64,000 nucleotides of DNA from NCBI RefSeq assembly GCF_030816965.1, contig NZ_JAUSYQ010000002.1:5181501-5245500 (forward strand), in the 5' to 3' direction. The translations under genes and the position numbers were made by a program. The DNA is from Streptomyces canus. Lineage in GTDB: Bacteria > Actinomycetota > Actinomycetes > Streptomycetales > Streptomycetaceae. Under the pieces are notes generated by a model. It was given only the letters and a program-made list of their open reading frames with translations, was not told the origin of the DNA and did no database searches. Positions 42,873 through 52,479 of the stretch are shown here, piece by piece (position 1 is the stretch's first letter; every line of letters begins with the position of its first letter).

Positions 42873-45800
42873 CTAGGAAAGGACCTTGTAGCCGCTGAAG
42901 CCGGTCGCGATCTTCGTCCTCGCCCCGAACGACCCGTTGCCGTCACCGCTGTTGCGCCACAGGGTGCCGCCGGTGTCGCGGGAGATCAGGTCCGCCCTGC
43001 CGTCGTCGGTGATGTCCCCGACGCCGACGATCACGTTGTAGGAGCCGCCCCAGCTGGTGAACAGCTTCGCGCGGGCCTTGAAGGCGCCCTGGCCGGTGCC
43101 GTCGTAGCGGTAGAGGGTGTTGGACGTGTCCTGGGCCAGCAGGTCGCCGATGCCGTCGCCGTTCAGGTCGCCGGCGCCGACGATCTTTTTGTAGCCCTTC
43201 CAGTTGTCGTAGAGCTTCACGCGCGCGGAGAGCTTGCCGGTGCTGGTCCCCTTGTAGAGGTAGACCGTGCCGGTGGACGCCCCTCGCGCGATCAGGTCAG
43301 GGCGGCCGTCGCCGCTGATGTCACCGGGCGAGGTCAGGACGTCGTACTGGTTCCAGCCGCTGGTGCCGAGCGAGGTGTACGACGTCGACGGCTTGACCGC
43401 GGCCCCGCAGCCGGGCTTGTACAGGCGCAGGGCGCCGCTGCTCAGCCGTACCAGGACGTCGTTGCCGCGGTCGCCGCTCAGGTCGCCGAAGGGGATCGCC
43501 TTGATGGTGGTGGGCCAGCCGCCGGCGCTGACCTTCTCGCCGAACTTGCCCGTGCCGGTGCCGCCGTGGAAGGTCAGGCCGCCGGAGGAGTTGAGGGTGA
43601 GCAGGTCGCCGCGGCCGTCCGGGCCGTCGGGGCTGACGAAGTCGTGGCGGACTGCCGAGCCGTGCAGCAGGTAGCCCTCGCCGCTCGTCACCGTGACCGG
43701 GGCGGCCGTGCCCAGGCCGGTCGCCTTCAACGTCCAGGTGAAGGCGCCGTTGGGGAAGGCGGTTCCGCTCGACGTCTTGCCGTTCCAGTTCGCCGTCACG
43801 TCCGCCGAGGCGGCGCCGCCGGTGATCGTGCGGGTGGCCCTGCCGGTTGCGCCGCCCTGAACGGAGGTGAAGGTCAGGGACCAGGAGGTGACCGGACGGG
43901 ACAGCTCCCACTGGCCGGTCCAGGCCGACGTGGAGCCGGGCTCCACGTAGCCTTCGGCCTCCGTGCGCAACGCCGTCACCGCGGACGGCGTGACACCGGT
44001 CGTGGCCACGTGCGTCTGCTCGAACGTGTCGAACCAGGCGACCAGACCCGTGTACTCGTCGACCGTCCACCGGAAGCGGCGGTCCACGGCGAGACCCGAG
44101 TCGGGCAGGCCGGAGGCGACCACGCGGGTGGTGCCCGTCGTGGTGTCCGTAAGGACCAGCCGATCGGCATCGTGGTCGTGGCGGACCGTGAAGCCGTCGC
44201 CGAGCAGGACGTCACCGGGGGCCACGGGGACGGACTTGGCCGCCTTCGTGTCATACACGCCCGCCGAGGCGCCGGAGCAGGACCAGTACACCCAGCGGCC
44301 CGCCGCCTGGAGCTCGCTCGGCGCACAGCCGAGGTCCGGGACGTCGACCGTGGAGAGGGTCTTCCTCGTGGTCAGGCTGTACGAGGTGAGCCTGCCGGGG
44401 GTCGTGGTCGCGCTCCAGAGCGTGGAGCCGTTGAGGGCGGCGGCGCGGACCGAGCGCGTGAGCGGATTGCCGTAGCCGAACTCGCCGACGTACTGCGTCG
44501 GGGTCGCACCGCCCGAGTTGTAGACGGCGTAGTTGTCGGAGACGTCGACGATCGCGCCGTCCTTGGTGCCGTACGTCAGCGTGTAGTTGGACCAGCCGTC
44601 GTGGAGGGCGACCAGCCGGTCGGCGTTCGACAGACCGGTGCCGCCCTCGTCGGCGTCGTCGAACGTCTGGAGATGGACGTCCTCGGGGCTGTTGCCCCAC
44701 AGGGCGGAGCAGCTGGTGCCCGGGTAGGGGCACTTCGCGGAGATCGAGTCGCCATCCGTGGCCGCGGAGGCGGTCAGCTGAGTGCTGCCGTCGGTGGTGA
44801 GGGTGCGGACCGAGGTGGTGTCCATGGAGCTCGTGGAGCTGTCCTCGGCCACCCGCAGGCTGCCCCGGCTCAGGGCCAGGCCCGTCTTGGCGTTCTCCAG
44901 CGGGGGCACCTTGGCGACCCTCTTCAACTGCGGGGTGCCGTCCGCGCCCAGGACGACCCGCTGGACCCACCAGTCGGCGGCGCCCGTGCCGCCGGTGACC
45001 AGCGCGGTCCCGTCGGGCGCGGCCAGGGGGGTGCCGTACGACCAGGTCAGCAGCGTCTTCGTGGTGCCGCCGGCCAGGGAGACGGCCCGCACGGAGCCTC
45101 CGTTGGTGGCGAGGACCAGCCAGTCGCCGGCCAGGACGGGCACCGGGGTGCCGGCCAGGTCCTCCCCGGCCACCGGGGTGGTCTGCGCGGCGGAGAGGTC
45201 GTCACGGGGCTTGAGGTGCAGCCCGGAGGCCTCGGTGTACCAGCCGACGCGGTCCTCACTGAGCACGACCTCCGGCACCGTCTCCCGGGACAGCCCGGTG
45301 AAGGCCGGGGTCAGCTCGGCGGTGGCGAAGTCGAGGTAGCCGACGGTGTACGACGTGAACTCGCCGTTCTCGTCGCGGTCCGGGTAGGTCAGCAGGGCGC
45401 CCTTGCCGTCGCCGGTGCGCCCGGTGTTGCCCTCCCAGGTCCCGTCGGCGGGCAGGCCGGAGACCACGCGGTCGCGCTGCTTCCCGTCGACGAGGTCCAC
45501 CAGATGCAGCACGTAGCCGTCCAGCTCCTGGCCGTCGACGACGCCGTTCCACTCGACGGTGACGGTCGTCTCGCCGTAGGTGCCCACGCGGGTGGCCGAC
45601 TGGCTCAGGTCCACGGTCCTGAGGGCGCCGCCGCCGGGGCTCCACAGCGACACCGGGTCGCCGTAGGTGCGGTGGGGCAGTGCCACGGTGTCGGCGGCCT
45701 GCCCGAACACGCCCGAGGCACAGCGCGCGGAGATGTCGTAGCAGCTGGTGGTGGTCGGCTGGTAGACCCCGGTCGGGCCCTCGACGGGGACGGTGACGCC

Positions 45801-46073
45801 GTCTCCGTAGCCCGTCCACAGCAGGCCCGCGACCCCCGACTGGCGGTGCAGATAACCGGTCGCGCCCGCGGCGAGCAGGCGTTCGGTGCGGGGGGTGTCG
45901 CTGCGGGGATCGTCCAGGACGATCTCGGTGGTGCCGGCCGTGGCGGTCGTGGCCGCCTGCGCGCCGGTGTCCTCGGTGCTGGAGAACAGGGTGATCGAGC
46001 CGGCCGCCACCGCTACGGCCAGGGCGGAGACGAGGGTCGTACGTGCCGCTCGTCTCGGGGCGTGTCTGCCCAA
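42873..46073 (-). CDS. large secreted FG-GAP/VCBS repeat protein
   Basis: This 1066-residue exported protein has a signal peptide (ARTTLVSALAVAVAAGSITL). An N-terminal region of about 700 residues resembles a WD-like propeller (GDWLVLATNGGSVRAVSLAG, GRWVYWSCSG). A FlgD-type immunoglobulin domain follows (WNGKTSSGTAFPNGAFTWTL). Four FG-GAP repeats follow: GDLSGDRGNDVLVR, GDISGDGRPDLIAR, GDLNGDGIGDLLAQ and GDITDDGRADLISR. TTG 46073 is preferred as start because AGGAAAGGA lies seven bases upstream and the signal begins there; ATG 46148 is an upstream alternative. Function unknown; an extracellular binding scaffold is likely. Confidence 0.85.
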   Translation of the reverse strand: MGRHAPRRAARTTLVSALAVAVAAGSITLFSSTEDTGAQAATTATAGTTEIVLDDPRSDTPRTERLLAAGATGYLHRQSGVAGLLWTGYGDGVTVPVEGPTGVYQPTTTSCYDISARCASGVFGQAADTVALPHRTYGDPVSLWSPGGGALRTVDLSQSATRVGTYGETTVTVEWNGVVDGQELDGYVLHLVDLVDGKQRDRVVSGLPADGTWEGNTGRTGDGKGALLTYPDRDENGEFTSYTVGYLDFATAELTPAFTGLSRETVPEVVLSEDRVGWYTEASGLHLKPRDDLSAAQTTPVAGEDLAGTPVPVLAGDWLVLATNGGSVRAVSLAGGTTKTLLTWSYGTPLAAPDGTALVTGGTGAADWWVQRVVLGADGTPQLKRVAKVPPLENAKTGLALSRGSLRVAEDSSTSSMDTTSVRTLTTDGSTQLTASAATDGDSISAKCPYPGTSCSALWGNSPEDVHLQTFDDADEGGTGLSNADRLVALHDGWSNYTLTYGTKDGAIVDVSDNYAVYNSGGATPTQYVGEFGYGNPLTRSVRAAALNGSTLWSATTTPGRLTSYSLTTRKTLSTVDVPDLGCAPSELQAAGRWVYWSCSGASAGVYDTKAAKSVPVAPGDVLLGDGFTVRHDHDADRLVLTDTTTGTTRVVASGLPDSGLAVDRRFRWTVDEYTGLVAWFDTFEQTHVATTGVTPSAVTALRTEAEGYVEPGSTSAWTGQWELSRPVTSWSLTFTSVQGGATGRATRTITGGAASADVTANWNGKTSSGTAFPNGAFTWTLKATGLGTAAPVTVTSGEGYLLHGSAVRHDFVSPDGPDGRGDLLTLNSSGGLTFHGGTGTGKFGEKVSAGGWPTTIKAIPFGDLSGDRGNDVLVRLSSGALRLYKPGCGAAVKPSTSYTSLGTSGWNQYDVLTSPGDISGDGRPDLIARGASTGTVYLYKGTSTGKLSARVKLYDNWKGYKKIVGAGDLNGDGIGDLLAQDTSNTLYRYDGTGQGAFKARAKLFTSWGGSYNVIVGVGDITDDGRADLISRDTGGTLWRNSGDGNGSFGARTKIATGFSGYKVLS

Positions 46074-46250
46074 CGCTGGGTCCTTTCCTGGGAAGTCGGC
46101 AAACCTTATAGGTAGGTAAAGAGCCCACCGCCACCGCCCCATGGACATCCCATGGGGGGCGCACAGGTTCCTCGGTGTCCCCGCATAGCGCGGAGGCGTG
46201 TCATAGGGGGCATGAGGTCGCGTCGACCTGCTGACACGCTGGAGGAAGCG

Positions 46251-46844
46251 ATGGTTTTCATGGTGCTGCTCGCACTGGTGCTGATCGCCGGGGCGGCCGC
46301 CGCGGTGGCCGTGCAGCGGCGGGCGGCCGGCGGGGCCGGGGTGGTGCCGCTGGAGCCGAGGGAGGACTTCGACGCGCGGGCCGAGGCGGAGCGGTGGGTC
46401 GAGCGGCTCGGCGGGAGTCTGTCCACGCTGGACGCGGGCGGCGACAAGGCCGCGGGGCAGGCGCTGGCCGACGCCGACGAGCGGTACCGGGCCGCCCGGG
46501 GGCAGCTCGCCGCCGCCTGCTCGCCCGCGCAGTACGCGATGGTGACGCAGACCGCCGTCGAGGGTCTCTACTACGTCCGCGGCGCCCGCACCGCCCTCGG
46601 CCTCGACCCCGGTCCCGCCCTGCCGGACCTCGGCGCGGCCACCGTCACGGCCCGGGACGGCCGGGTCACGGTCGACGACCGGACGTACGCCGTCTCCGAT
46701 CGCCCCGGCGGGGCGACGCCCTACTACTACCCGGGTGGTGTCGTCGGCGGCCGACGTGTACCGGGCGGCTGGTACAGCCGGCCGTGGTGGAAGACGGCGC
46801 TGGTGACCGGCGCGGCGGGCGCGGGCGGCGACGGAATTTTCTGA
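46251..46844 (+). CDS. conserved membrane-anchored hypothetical protein (DUF1542-like)
   Basis: This 197-residue protein has an N-terminal membrane helix (MVLLALVLIAGAAAAVAV), a helical cytosolic domain (EAERWVERLGGSLSTLDAGG, then QTAVEGLYYVRGARTALGLD) and the segment TPYYYPGGVVGGRRVPGGWY. This last segment is highly conserved in streptomycete homologues annotated as DUF1542. Function unknown. ATG 46251 has GGAGGAAG just upstream. The C-terminus (VTGAAGAGGDGIF) appears shortened relative to the hydrophobic end I expect in homologues. Confidence 0.8.
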   Translation: MVFMVLLALVLIAGAAAAVAVQRRAAGGAGVVPLEPREDFDARAEAERWVERLGGSLSTLDAGGDKAAGQALADADERYRAARGQLAAACSPAQYAMVTQTAVEGLYYVRGARTALGLDPGPALPDLGAATVTARDGRVTVDDRTYAVSDRPGGATPYYYPGGVVGGRRVPGGWYSRPWWKTALVTGAAGAGGDGIF

Positions 46845-46980
46845 ACCGTCCTCCCGTCACGGGAAAAACCTGCCCGCCGCGGCAACCTCCCTGATTCCGG
46901 CGGCTACTTGAGGACGGAAGCGCCCTTCACCGGTGCTCCACGAAACGCACATGTCCCACCACCGCTCGTAAGGAATCCCC

Positions 46981-48333
46981 GTGGCCTCTGCCTCCCACCG
47001 CCGCTCTCTCCGCACCCGCCGCACCCTGGTCGTCTCCGCCGCCGTGGTGGCCGCGGGCGTCGGTGCCGGTGCCGTCGTGATGAACGCGAACGCCCAGGCC
47101 GTGGATCTGTACCACCAGACGCTCGCCGCGAAGGACGGCTGGGCGTCCTCCGGCACGGGCACGACCGGCGGTAAGAAGGCCGACTCCGCGCACACCTTCA
47201 CCGTCTCCACCCGGGCCCAGCTGGTGAAGGCGCTGGGGTCGGCGTCCGAGACCACCCCGCGGATCATCAAGGTCAAGGGCACGATCGACGCCAACACGGA
47301 CGCCGCCGGCAAGAAGCTGACCTGCGCCGACTACGCGTCGGGCACGGGCTATGCGCTGACGTCGTACCTGAAGGCGTACGACCCCGCCACCTACGGCCGC
47401 TCGAAGCTGCCGTCGGGCACGCAGGAGACCGCGCGCGTGGCCGCGCAGAAGAAGCAGGCCGCGAACATCGTCTTCAAGGTGCCCGCGAACACCACGATCG
47501 TGGGGGTGCCGGGCACCAAGGCCGGTATCTCCGGCGGCATGCTCCAGATCCAGAACGTGGACAACGTCGTCGTCCGCAACCTCACCTTCGCCGCCACCGA
47601 GGACTGCTTCCCGCAGTGGGACCCGACGGACGGCGACGCCGGCAACTGGAACTCGAACTACGACTCGGTGACGCTGCGGGGCGCGACCCATGTGTGGGCG
47701 GACCACAACACGTTCACGGACGCACCGCACCTGGACTCCGCGAACCCGAAGTACTACGGCCGCGAGTACCAGATCCACGACGGGGCGCTGGACATCACCA
47801 AGAGCTCGGACCTGGTGACCGTCTCCCGCAACCAGTTCACCCACCACGACAAGACGATGCTGATCGGCAGCAGCGACAGCGAGCCCGCGGGCAAGCTGCG
47901 CGTCTCCATCCACCACAACGTCTGGAAGGGCATCGTCCAGCGCGCCCCGCTGGCCCGCGTCGGCCAGATCCACATCTACAACAACTACTACGACGTCACG
48001 GCCCTGAACGGTTACGCGCTGCAGTACAGCATCAACTCCCGCGCCAAGGCCCAGGTCGTCGCCGCCGACAACTACTGGAAGGTCCCGGCCACGGTGAAGG
48101 TGTCGAAGCTCCTGAGCGGCGACGGCACGGGCGCCATCGCGGGCTCCGGCAACATGGTCAACGGCACGACGACGCACCTGGTCGCGGCCTACAACGCCGC
48201 GTCCTCGAAGGACCTGAAGACGAGCGTGAACTGGACACCCACCCTGACGTCCGGCCTGGAGTCGTCGGCAGCCGCGGTGAAGAACCTGCCCATGTCGCTG
48301 GCCACGACGACCGGTGCCGGAGTGCTCTCCTAG
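46981..48333 (+). CDS. secreted pectate lyase, polysaccharide lyase family 1
   Basis: This 450-residue exported parallel beta-helix enzyme cleaves polygalacturonate by beta-elimination. A twin-arginine-type signal is seen (LRTRRTLVVSAAVVAAGVGA). Family 1 features are TTIVGVPGTKAGISGGML, VDNVVVRNLTFAATEDCFPQ, the calcium Asp pair in WADHNTF and DGALDITKSSDLVTVS, and the catalytic Arg segment HHNVWKGIVQRAPLARVGQI. The GTG start follows AAGGA. Expression is probably induced by pectin; no regulator is adjacent. It ends within two bases of the convergent gene's stop. Confidence 0.93.
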   Translation: MASASHRRSLRTRRTLVVSAAVVAAGVGAGAVVMNANAQAVDLYHQTLAAKDGWASSGTGTTGGKKADSAHTFTVSTRAQLVKALGSASETTPRIIKVKGTIDANTDAAGKKLTCADYASGTGYALTSYLKAYDPATYGRSKLPSGTQETARVAAQKKQAANIVFKVPANTTIVGVPGTKAGISGGMLQIQNVDNVVVRNLTFAATEDCFPQWDPTDGDAGNWNSNYDSVTLRGATHVWADHNTFTDAPHLDSANPKYYGREYQIHDGALDITKSSDLVTVSRNQFTHHDKTMLIGSSDSEPAGKLRVSIHHNVWKGIVQRAPLARVGQIHIYNNYYDVTALNGYALQYSINSRAKAQVVAADNYWKVPATVKVSKLLSGDGTGAIAGSGNMVNGTTTHLVAAYNAASSKDLKTSVNWTPTLTSGLESSAAAVKNLPMSLATTTGAGVLS

Positions 48334-48334
48334 C

Positions 48335-48811
48335 TCACGTGTCGTAGGTCCCGTCCCACGGCTCCGCGAAGGCGAGGCGGTCCGGGTAGAGCTCTGCCCA
48401 CTGTTCGTCCTCGTCCTCGCGGATCACCAGGCCGAAGCGGACGCCCTCGTGGATGACGCTGAAGGGACGGATCGCGATGTCCGTGTAGGAGCGGCGGGGG
48501 AGGCTGCGCAGCAGGGTCCCGCGGTGGACCTGGGCGCGGGTCAGCGGTGAGGCGTCACCGCTCGGGTCGCGTTGTTGTTCCGCCCAGGTGCCGGCGCACC
48601 AGATGTCCGAGTCGCGGTAATTGCCCTCGGTGTCGAAGGTGTGCAGGACCGCGTACAGGCGCTTCTGCTCTTCCCAGCCCTCCTCGAGGCGGAATCCCTC
48701 AGGGAAGGCATATGTGATCGACGCCAGGAACTGACCCTCCGCATACCGCCCGATCGTCTCGGTGCGGTGCTTCGGCTCGTACGCGACAGGAATGACCCCG
48801 GGCACTGCCAT
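48335..48811 (-). CDS. conserved hypothetical protein
   Basis: I do not recognise a family. The 158-residue product is soluble and acidic, with segments ETIGRYAEGQFLASITYAFP, GNYRDSDIWCAGTWAEQQRD and IRPFSVIHEGVRFGLVIRED that look like an alpha/beta fold. ATG 48811 is chosen; ATG 48823 adds four residues. It is 77 bases downstream of metG on the same strand and could share its message, but a functional link is not evident. Confidence 0.75.
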   Translation of the reverse strand: MAVPGVIPVAYEPKHRTETIGRYAEGQFLASITYAFPEGFRLEEGWEEQKRLYAVLHTFDTEGNYRDSDIWCAGTWAEQQRDPSGDASPLTRAQVHRGTLLRSLPRRSYTDIAIRPFSVIHEGVRFGLVIREDEDEQWAELYPDRLAFAEPWDGTYDT

Positions 48812-48888
48812 GGCGCAAACCATACGGCTTGGCGCGGACACGGCGATGCCCGGGTCGGTATCCGGACTGCTCCGGGACTGCTTCCGGA

Positions 48889-50604
48889 TTACTCCGGGGA
48901 GCCGCCGAAGCGCTCCTTGTACGTCTCCAGGTCCTCGTCGGTCAGCTTGGCGAAGAGGACCGGGGGGACCGTGAAGGGGGTGCCGGGGGTGAGGGCGGTG
49001 AGGGCGCGGGCCTCGTCGGCGGTGATCCAGGTGGCCGAGTCGTCGTTGAGGACGAAGGCCTGGCGCATGGCGGCCGAGGTCGCGGGGATGAACGGCTCCG
49101 AGACCACCGCGTACAGGTGGATCAGGTTCATCGCCGTGCGCAGGGTCAGTGCCGCGCCGTCCTTGTCCGTCTTGATCTCCAGCCAGGGGGCCTTCTCCTC
49201 CAGGTAGGAGTTGCCCGCAGACCACAGGGCGCGCAGCGCCGCAGCGGCCTTGCGGAACTGGAGCGCCTCCATCTGGGACTCGTACTCCGCGAGGAGGCGG
49301 GCGATCTCCTCGCCCAGCTTCGCCTCCGCCTCGCCCGGCTCACCGCCCGCCGGGACCTCCTCGCCGAAGCGCTTCTTCGAGAAGGACAGGACGCGGTTGA
49401 CGAAGTTGCCGAGGGTGTCGGCCAGGTCCTTGTTCACCGTCGCCGTGAAGTGCTCCCAGGTGAAGGACGAGTCGTCCGACTCGGGGGCGTTGGCGATCAG
49501 GAAGTAGCGCCAGTAGTCCGCCGGGAGGATGTCCAGGGCCTGGTCGGTGAAGACGCCCCGCTTCTGGGACGTGGAGAACTTCCCGCCGTAGTACGTCAGC
49601 CAGTTGAAGGCCTTGACGTAGTCGACCTTCTTCCACGGCTCGCGCACACCGAGCTCGGTCGCCGGGAACATCACCGTGTGGAAGGGGACGTTGTCCTTCG
49701 CCATGAACTCCGTGTAGCGGACGTCGGTGTCGACGTCGTACCACCACGACTTCCAGTCGCGGTTCTCCGGGTCCAGATCCGCCCACTCCTTCGTCGCGCC
49801 GATGTACTCGATCGGGGCGTCGAACCAGACGTAGAAGACCTTGCCCTCCGCCGCCAGTTCCGGCCACGTGTCGGACGGGACGGGGACGCCCCAGTCCAGG
49901 TCACGGGTGATCGCGCGGTCGTGCAGACCTTCGTTCAGCCACTTGCGGGCGATGGAGGAGGCCAGCTGCGGCCAGTCGTCCTCGTGCCGGGAGACCCACT
50001 CCTCGACCTCGTGCTGGAGCTTGGACTGGAGGAGGAAGAGGTGCTTGGTCTCCCGGACCTCCAGGTCCGTGGAGCCGGAGATCGCCGAGCGCGGGTTGAT
50101 CAGGTCGGTCGGGTCCAGAACGCGTGTGCAGTTCTCGCACTGGTCGCCGCGGGCCTTGTCGTAGCCGCAGTGCGGGCAGGTGCCCTCGACATAGCGGTCC
50201 GGGAGGAAACGGCCGTCCGTGGGCGAGTAGACCTGACGGATCGCGCGCTCTTCGATGAAGCCGTTCTCGTTCAGGCGGCGGGCGAAGTGCTGGGTGATCT
50301 CGACGTTCTGCTCGCTGGAGCTGCGGCCGAAGTAGTCGAAGGCCAGCGCGAAGCCGTCGTAGACCGCCTTCTGCGCGTCGTGCGCCTGCGCGCAGAACTC
50401 GTCGACCGGCAGGCCCTGCTCCTTCGCGGCCAGCTCGGCCGGGGTGCCGTGCTCGTCCGTCGCGCAGATGTAGAGGACGTCGTGGCCGCGCTGGCGCAGG
50501 TAGCGGGAGTAGACGTCCGCCGGGAGCATGGACCCCACCATGTTGCCCAGGTGCTTGATCCCGTTGATGTACGGAAGGGCGCTGGTGATGAGGTGTCGAG
50601 CCAT
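48889..50604 (-). CDS. metG: methionyl-tRNA synthetase
   Basis: This 571-residue class I synthetase charges elongator and initiator tRNA-Met. The HIGH-type motif is [11 protein letters not shown] near the N-terminus. The KMSKS equivalent is [10 protein letters not shown] zinc knuckle is formed by [17 protein letters not shown]. The N-terminal [17 protein letters not shown] and the anticodon-binding helical domain ([20 protein letters not shown]) are typical. No C-terminal tRNA-binding OB domain is present, which is usual in actinobacteria. ATG 50604 has GGGAGCAG upstream. It lies next to a broken TnpB-related gene in divergent orientation. Confidence 0.96.
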   Translation of the reverse strand: MARHLITSALPYINGIKHLGNMVGSMLPADVYSRYLRQRGHDVLYICATDEHGTPAELAAKEQGLPVDEFCAQAHDAQKAVYDGFALAFDYFGRSSSEQNVEITQHFARRLNENGFIEERAIRQVYSPTDGRFLPDRYVEGTCPHCGYDKARGDQCENCTRVLDPTDLINPRSAISGSTDLEVRETKHLFLLQSKLQHEVEEWVSRHEDDWPQLASSIARKWLNEGLHDRAITRDLDWGVPVPSDTWPELAAEGKVFYVWFDAPIEYIGATKEWADLDPENRDWKSWWYDVDTDVRYTEFMAKDNVPFHTVMFPATELGVREPWKKVDYVKAFNWLTYYGGKFSTSQKRGVFTDQALDILPADYWRYFLIANAPESDDSSFTWEHFTATVNKDLADTLGNFVNRVLSFSKKRFGEEVPAGGEPGEAEAKLGEEIARLLAEYESQMEALQFRKAAAALRALWSAGNSYLEEKAPWLEIKTDKDGAALTLRTAMNLIHLYAVVSEPFIPATSAAMRQAFVLNDDSATWITADEARALTALTPGTPFTVPPVLFAKLTDEDLETYKERFGGSPE

Positions 50605-50942
50605 CGGGGGCTGCTCCCAGGTTGGTCGTGCGGGTGAGTCGCTTCGCGAGTCTTGAAATCGTATCCGACATGGGTGGGCCGCCCGCTTCCCGTTTTACGG
50701 GGTGGGAAGGGGGCGGCCCGGTGGTGAGCTGTGGTGATCTTCGGGGGTTGGGAACTTCTGGGGTTTGACTGAGTTCGAGTGTGTTCTGGCGTGTGTGGGT
50801 GAGCGCGGAAGCTCCTGGCGGACGTTTGGGGGCGTTGCCCCGGAAGGGGAACCAGAGTTCGCCCATCGAATGTGTGACCTTTCCGGGTGGGGCTCGTTGG
50901 TTGTGGTGAGCGGGTTTTCGATGGGCCGTACGGGGGTGTGGG
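50605..50942. other. intergenic region between metG and the TnpB-related pseudogene
   Basis: These 338 bases hold no convincing gene. Two structures are visible. A GC-rich hairpin has arms 50677-50692 and 50705-50720 and one mismatch. A 10-bp inverted repeat GCCCATCGAA/TTCGATGGGC lies at 50861 and 50917. A TACGAT near 50656 on the minus strand may be the metG -10. No transposon end or T-box could be identified. Confidence 0.5.
50861..50926. repeat. inverted repeat upstream of metG and TnpB-related gene
   Basis: GCCCATCGAA (50861-50870) and TTCGATGGGC (50917-50926) are perfect complements separated by 46 bases. The pair could be a regulatory palindrome with looping, a large RNA stem, or a relic of an element end. 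Confidence 0.6.
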
Positions 50943-52473
50943 GTGGGTGGGTTGCGGGAGCTTGTGGCGTCGTTCGTCGTGCCCGGGCCCTCGGGGGTGG
51001 CGGTCCGTACCCGGCTCAAGGAGCTGACGCCCGGCGATGAGAAGGTCCTCGCGCTGGTCGGCGCGCACCTCGGATCTCTCGCCTCCCGGGACCTGAACCA
51101 AGGCCACGCATGACCTGTGGGCTCTGTCCCGGCGTGGCCAGCTCGCCCACATCCAGTCCCTTGAGGCGGGGATCCGTACGATCGCGCACCGGCTGTCGCT
51201 GCCGGTCGGCGCGAAGGGCTCGAAGAACATGCCGGGCGGCTACCGCAGCAAGCGGGAGTGGCACGCCAAGTCCCGGCGCCTGCGGGTGCCGGAGGACCGG
51301 CTGGAGCGCGCGCGGGCCGACCACACGGCCGGGACCGTGCACGTCGTACGCGGCGGGAAACGCCTGGCCCGCACCCGCCATCACCTGCATGACGCGCAGC
51401 TCACCGAGGACCAGTGGCGGCGGCGCTGGGAGGCGGAGCGCTGGTTTGTGCAGGCGGACGGCGAGTCCGGGAAGCGGTACGGCAACGAGACGATCCGCAT
51501 CAGCCCGGACGGCGAGGTCAGCATCAAACTCCCGGCCCCGCTCGCCGGGTTGGCCAACGCCCCGCACGGCCGGTACATCCTCACCGCGATGGTGCGGTTT
51601 CCGCACCGCGGGCAGGAGTGGGCGGACCGGGTGGCGGCCAACCGGGCCGTCGCCTACCGCATCCACCTGGATGTGGCCCGGGGCCGCTGGTATGTGACCG
51701 CCGCCTGGCAGATCCCGGTCACCCGAACCGTCCCGCTGGCCGCCGCCCTCGCGCACGGTGTGATCGGCGTCGATATGAACGCCGACCACCTCGCCGCCTG
51801 GCGCCTCGATGCCCACGGCAACCCGACCGGCAGCCCCCGCCGGTTCTTCTACGACCTCACGGGCACCGCCGAGCACCGCGACGCCCAGGTCCGCCACGCC
51901 CTCACCCGGCTCCTGCACTGGGCCCAAACCTGCGGCGTCAAGGCCATCGCCGTCGAAGACCTGGACTTCACGACAGAGAAGACCCGCGAGAAACACGGCC
52001 GCCGCAAACGGTTCCGGCAGCTCATCTCCGGCATGCCCACCGGCAGACTCCGCGCCCGGCTGACCTCGATGGCCGACCAGACCGGCATCGCCATCATCGC
52101 CGTGGACCCCGCCTACACCAGCCGCTGGGGCGCCCAGCACTGGCAGAAACCCCTCACCAGCAAGAACAGGAAGAGGACCCGCCACGACGCTGCCGCCGTG
52201 GCGATCGGCAGGCGCGCCCAGGGACACCCGATCCGGCGACGGACGACACCGCCCCCACACGACCGGAGTGATCGTGTGGGGCATCGGACCGTCCAGGCCG
52301 ACCGGCGTGCCCCCGGGCGCGAGGGACCCCGCCCTCCCCTTCCCGGACCACGCACCAGATGCGTGCCGCCGGACCGCGGAGCGAACGCGGGCAACCAGAA
52401 CGCCCAACACCGTTCGGGGCGCTCGGCTGAGCATGAATCCTGGCAACAGGACTCACTCCCGCTCAGTCTCTAG
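50943..52473 (+). pseudogene. TnpB-related RuvC nuclease gene, zinc ribbon absent, N-terminus disrupted
   Basis: The first frame (GTG 50943 to TGA 51113) reads VASFVVPGPSGVAVRTRLKE then LTPGDEKVLALVGAHLGSLA-SRDL. A second frame resumes as TKATHDLWALSRRGQLAHIQ and is open to 52473; its first usable start is ATG 51229. About 35 residues present in relatives are missing at the junction. In the 414-residue open part the RuvC triad is intact: Asp182 in IGVDMNADHLAAW, Glu243 in AIAVEDLDFT and Asp320 in TRHDAAAVAIG. Between Glu243 and Asp320, where TnpB has its CxxC zinc ribbon, there is no cysteine; the segment reads VDPAYTSRWGAQHWQKPL. It resembles the solitary TnpB-related proteins of Streptomyces rather than IS605 OrfB. 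No TnpA or element ends are adjacent. Confidence 0.8.
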
Positions 52474-52479
52474 GAACGG

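Noticed and set aside
42792..46115. A 1107-codon open frame on the plus strand opposite the large FG-GAP gene
   Set aside because: Antisense shadow; the minus-strand frame has signal peptide and repeat motifs, this one has none.
50677..50720. GC-rich hairpin upstream of metG as a T-box or terminator
   Set aside because: No T-box specifier, AG-bulge or antiterminator could be found, and no gene transcribed toward it is evident. Its role remains open, so it is not called as a feature.
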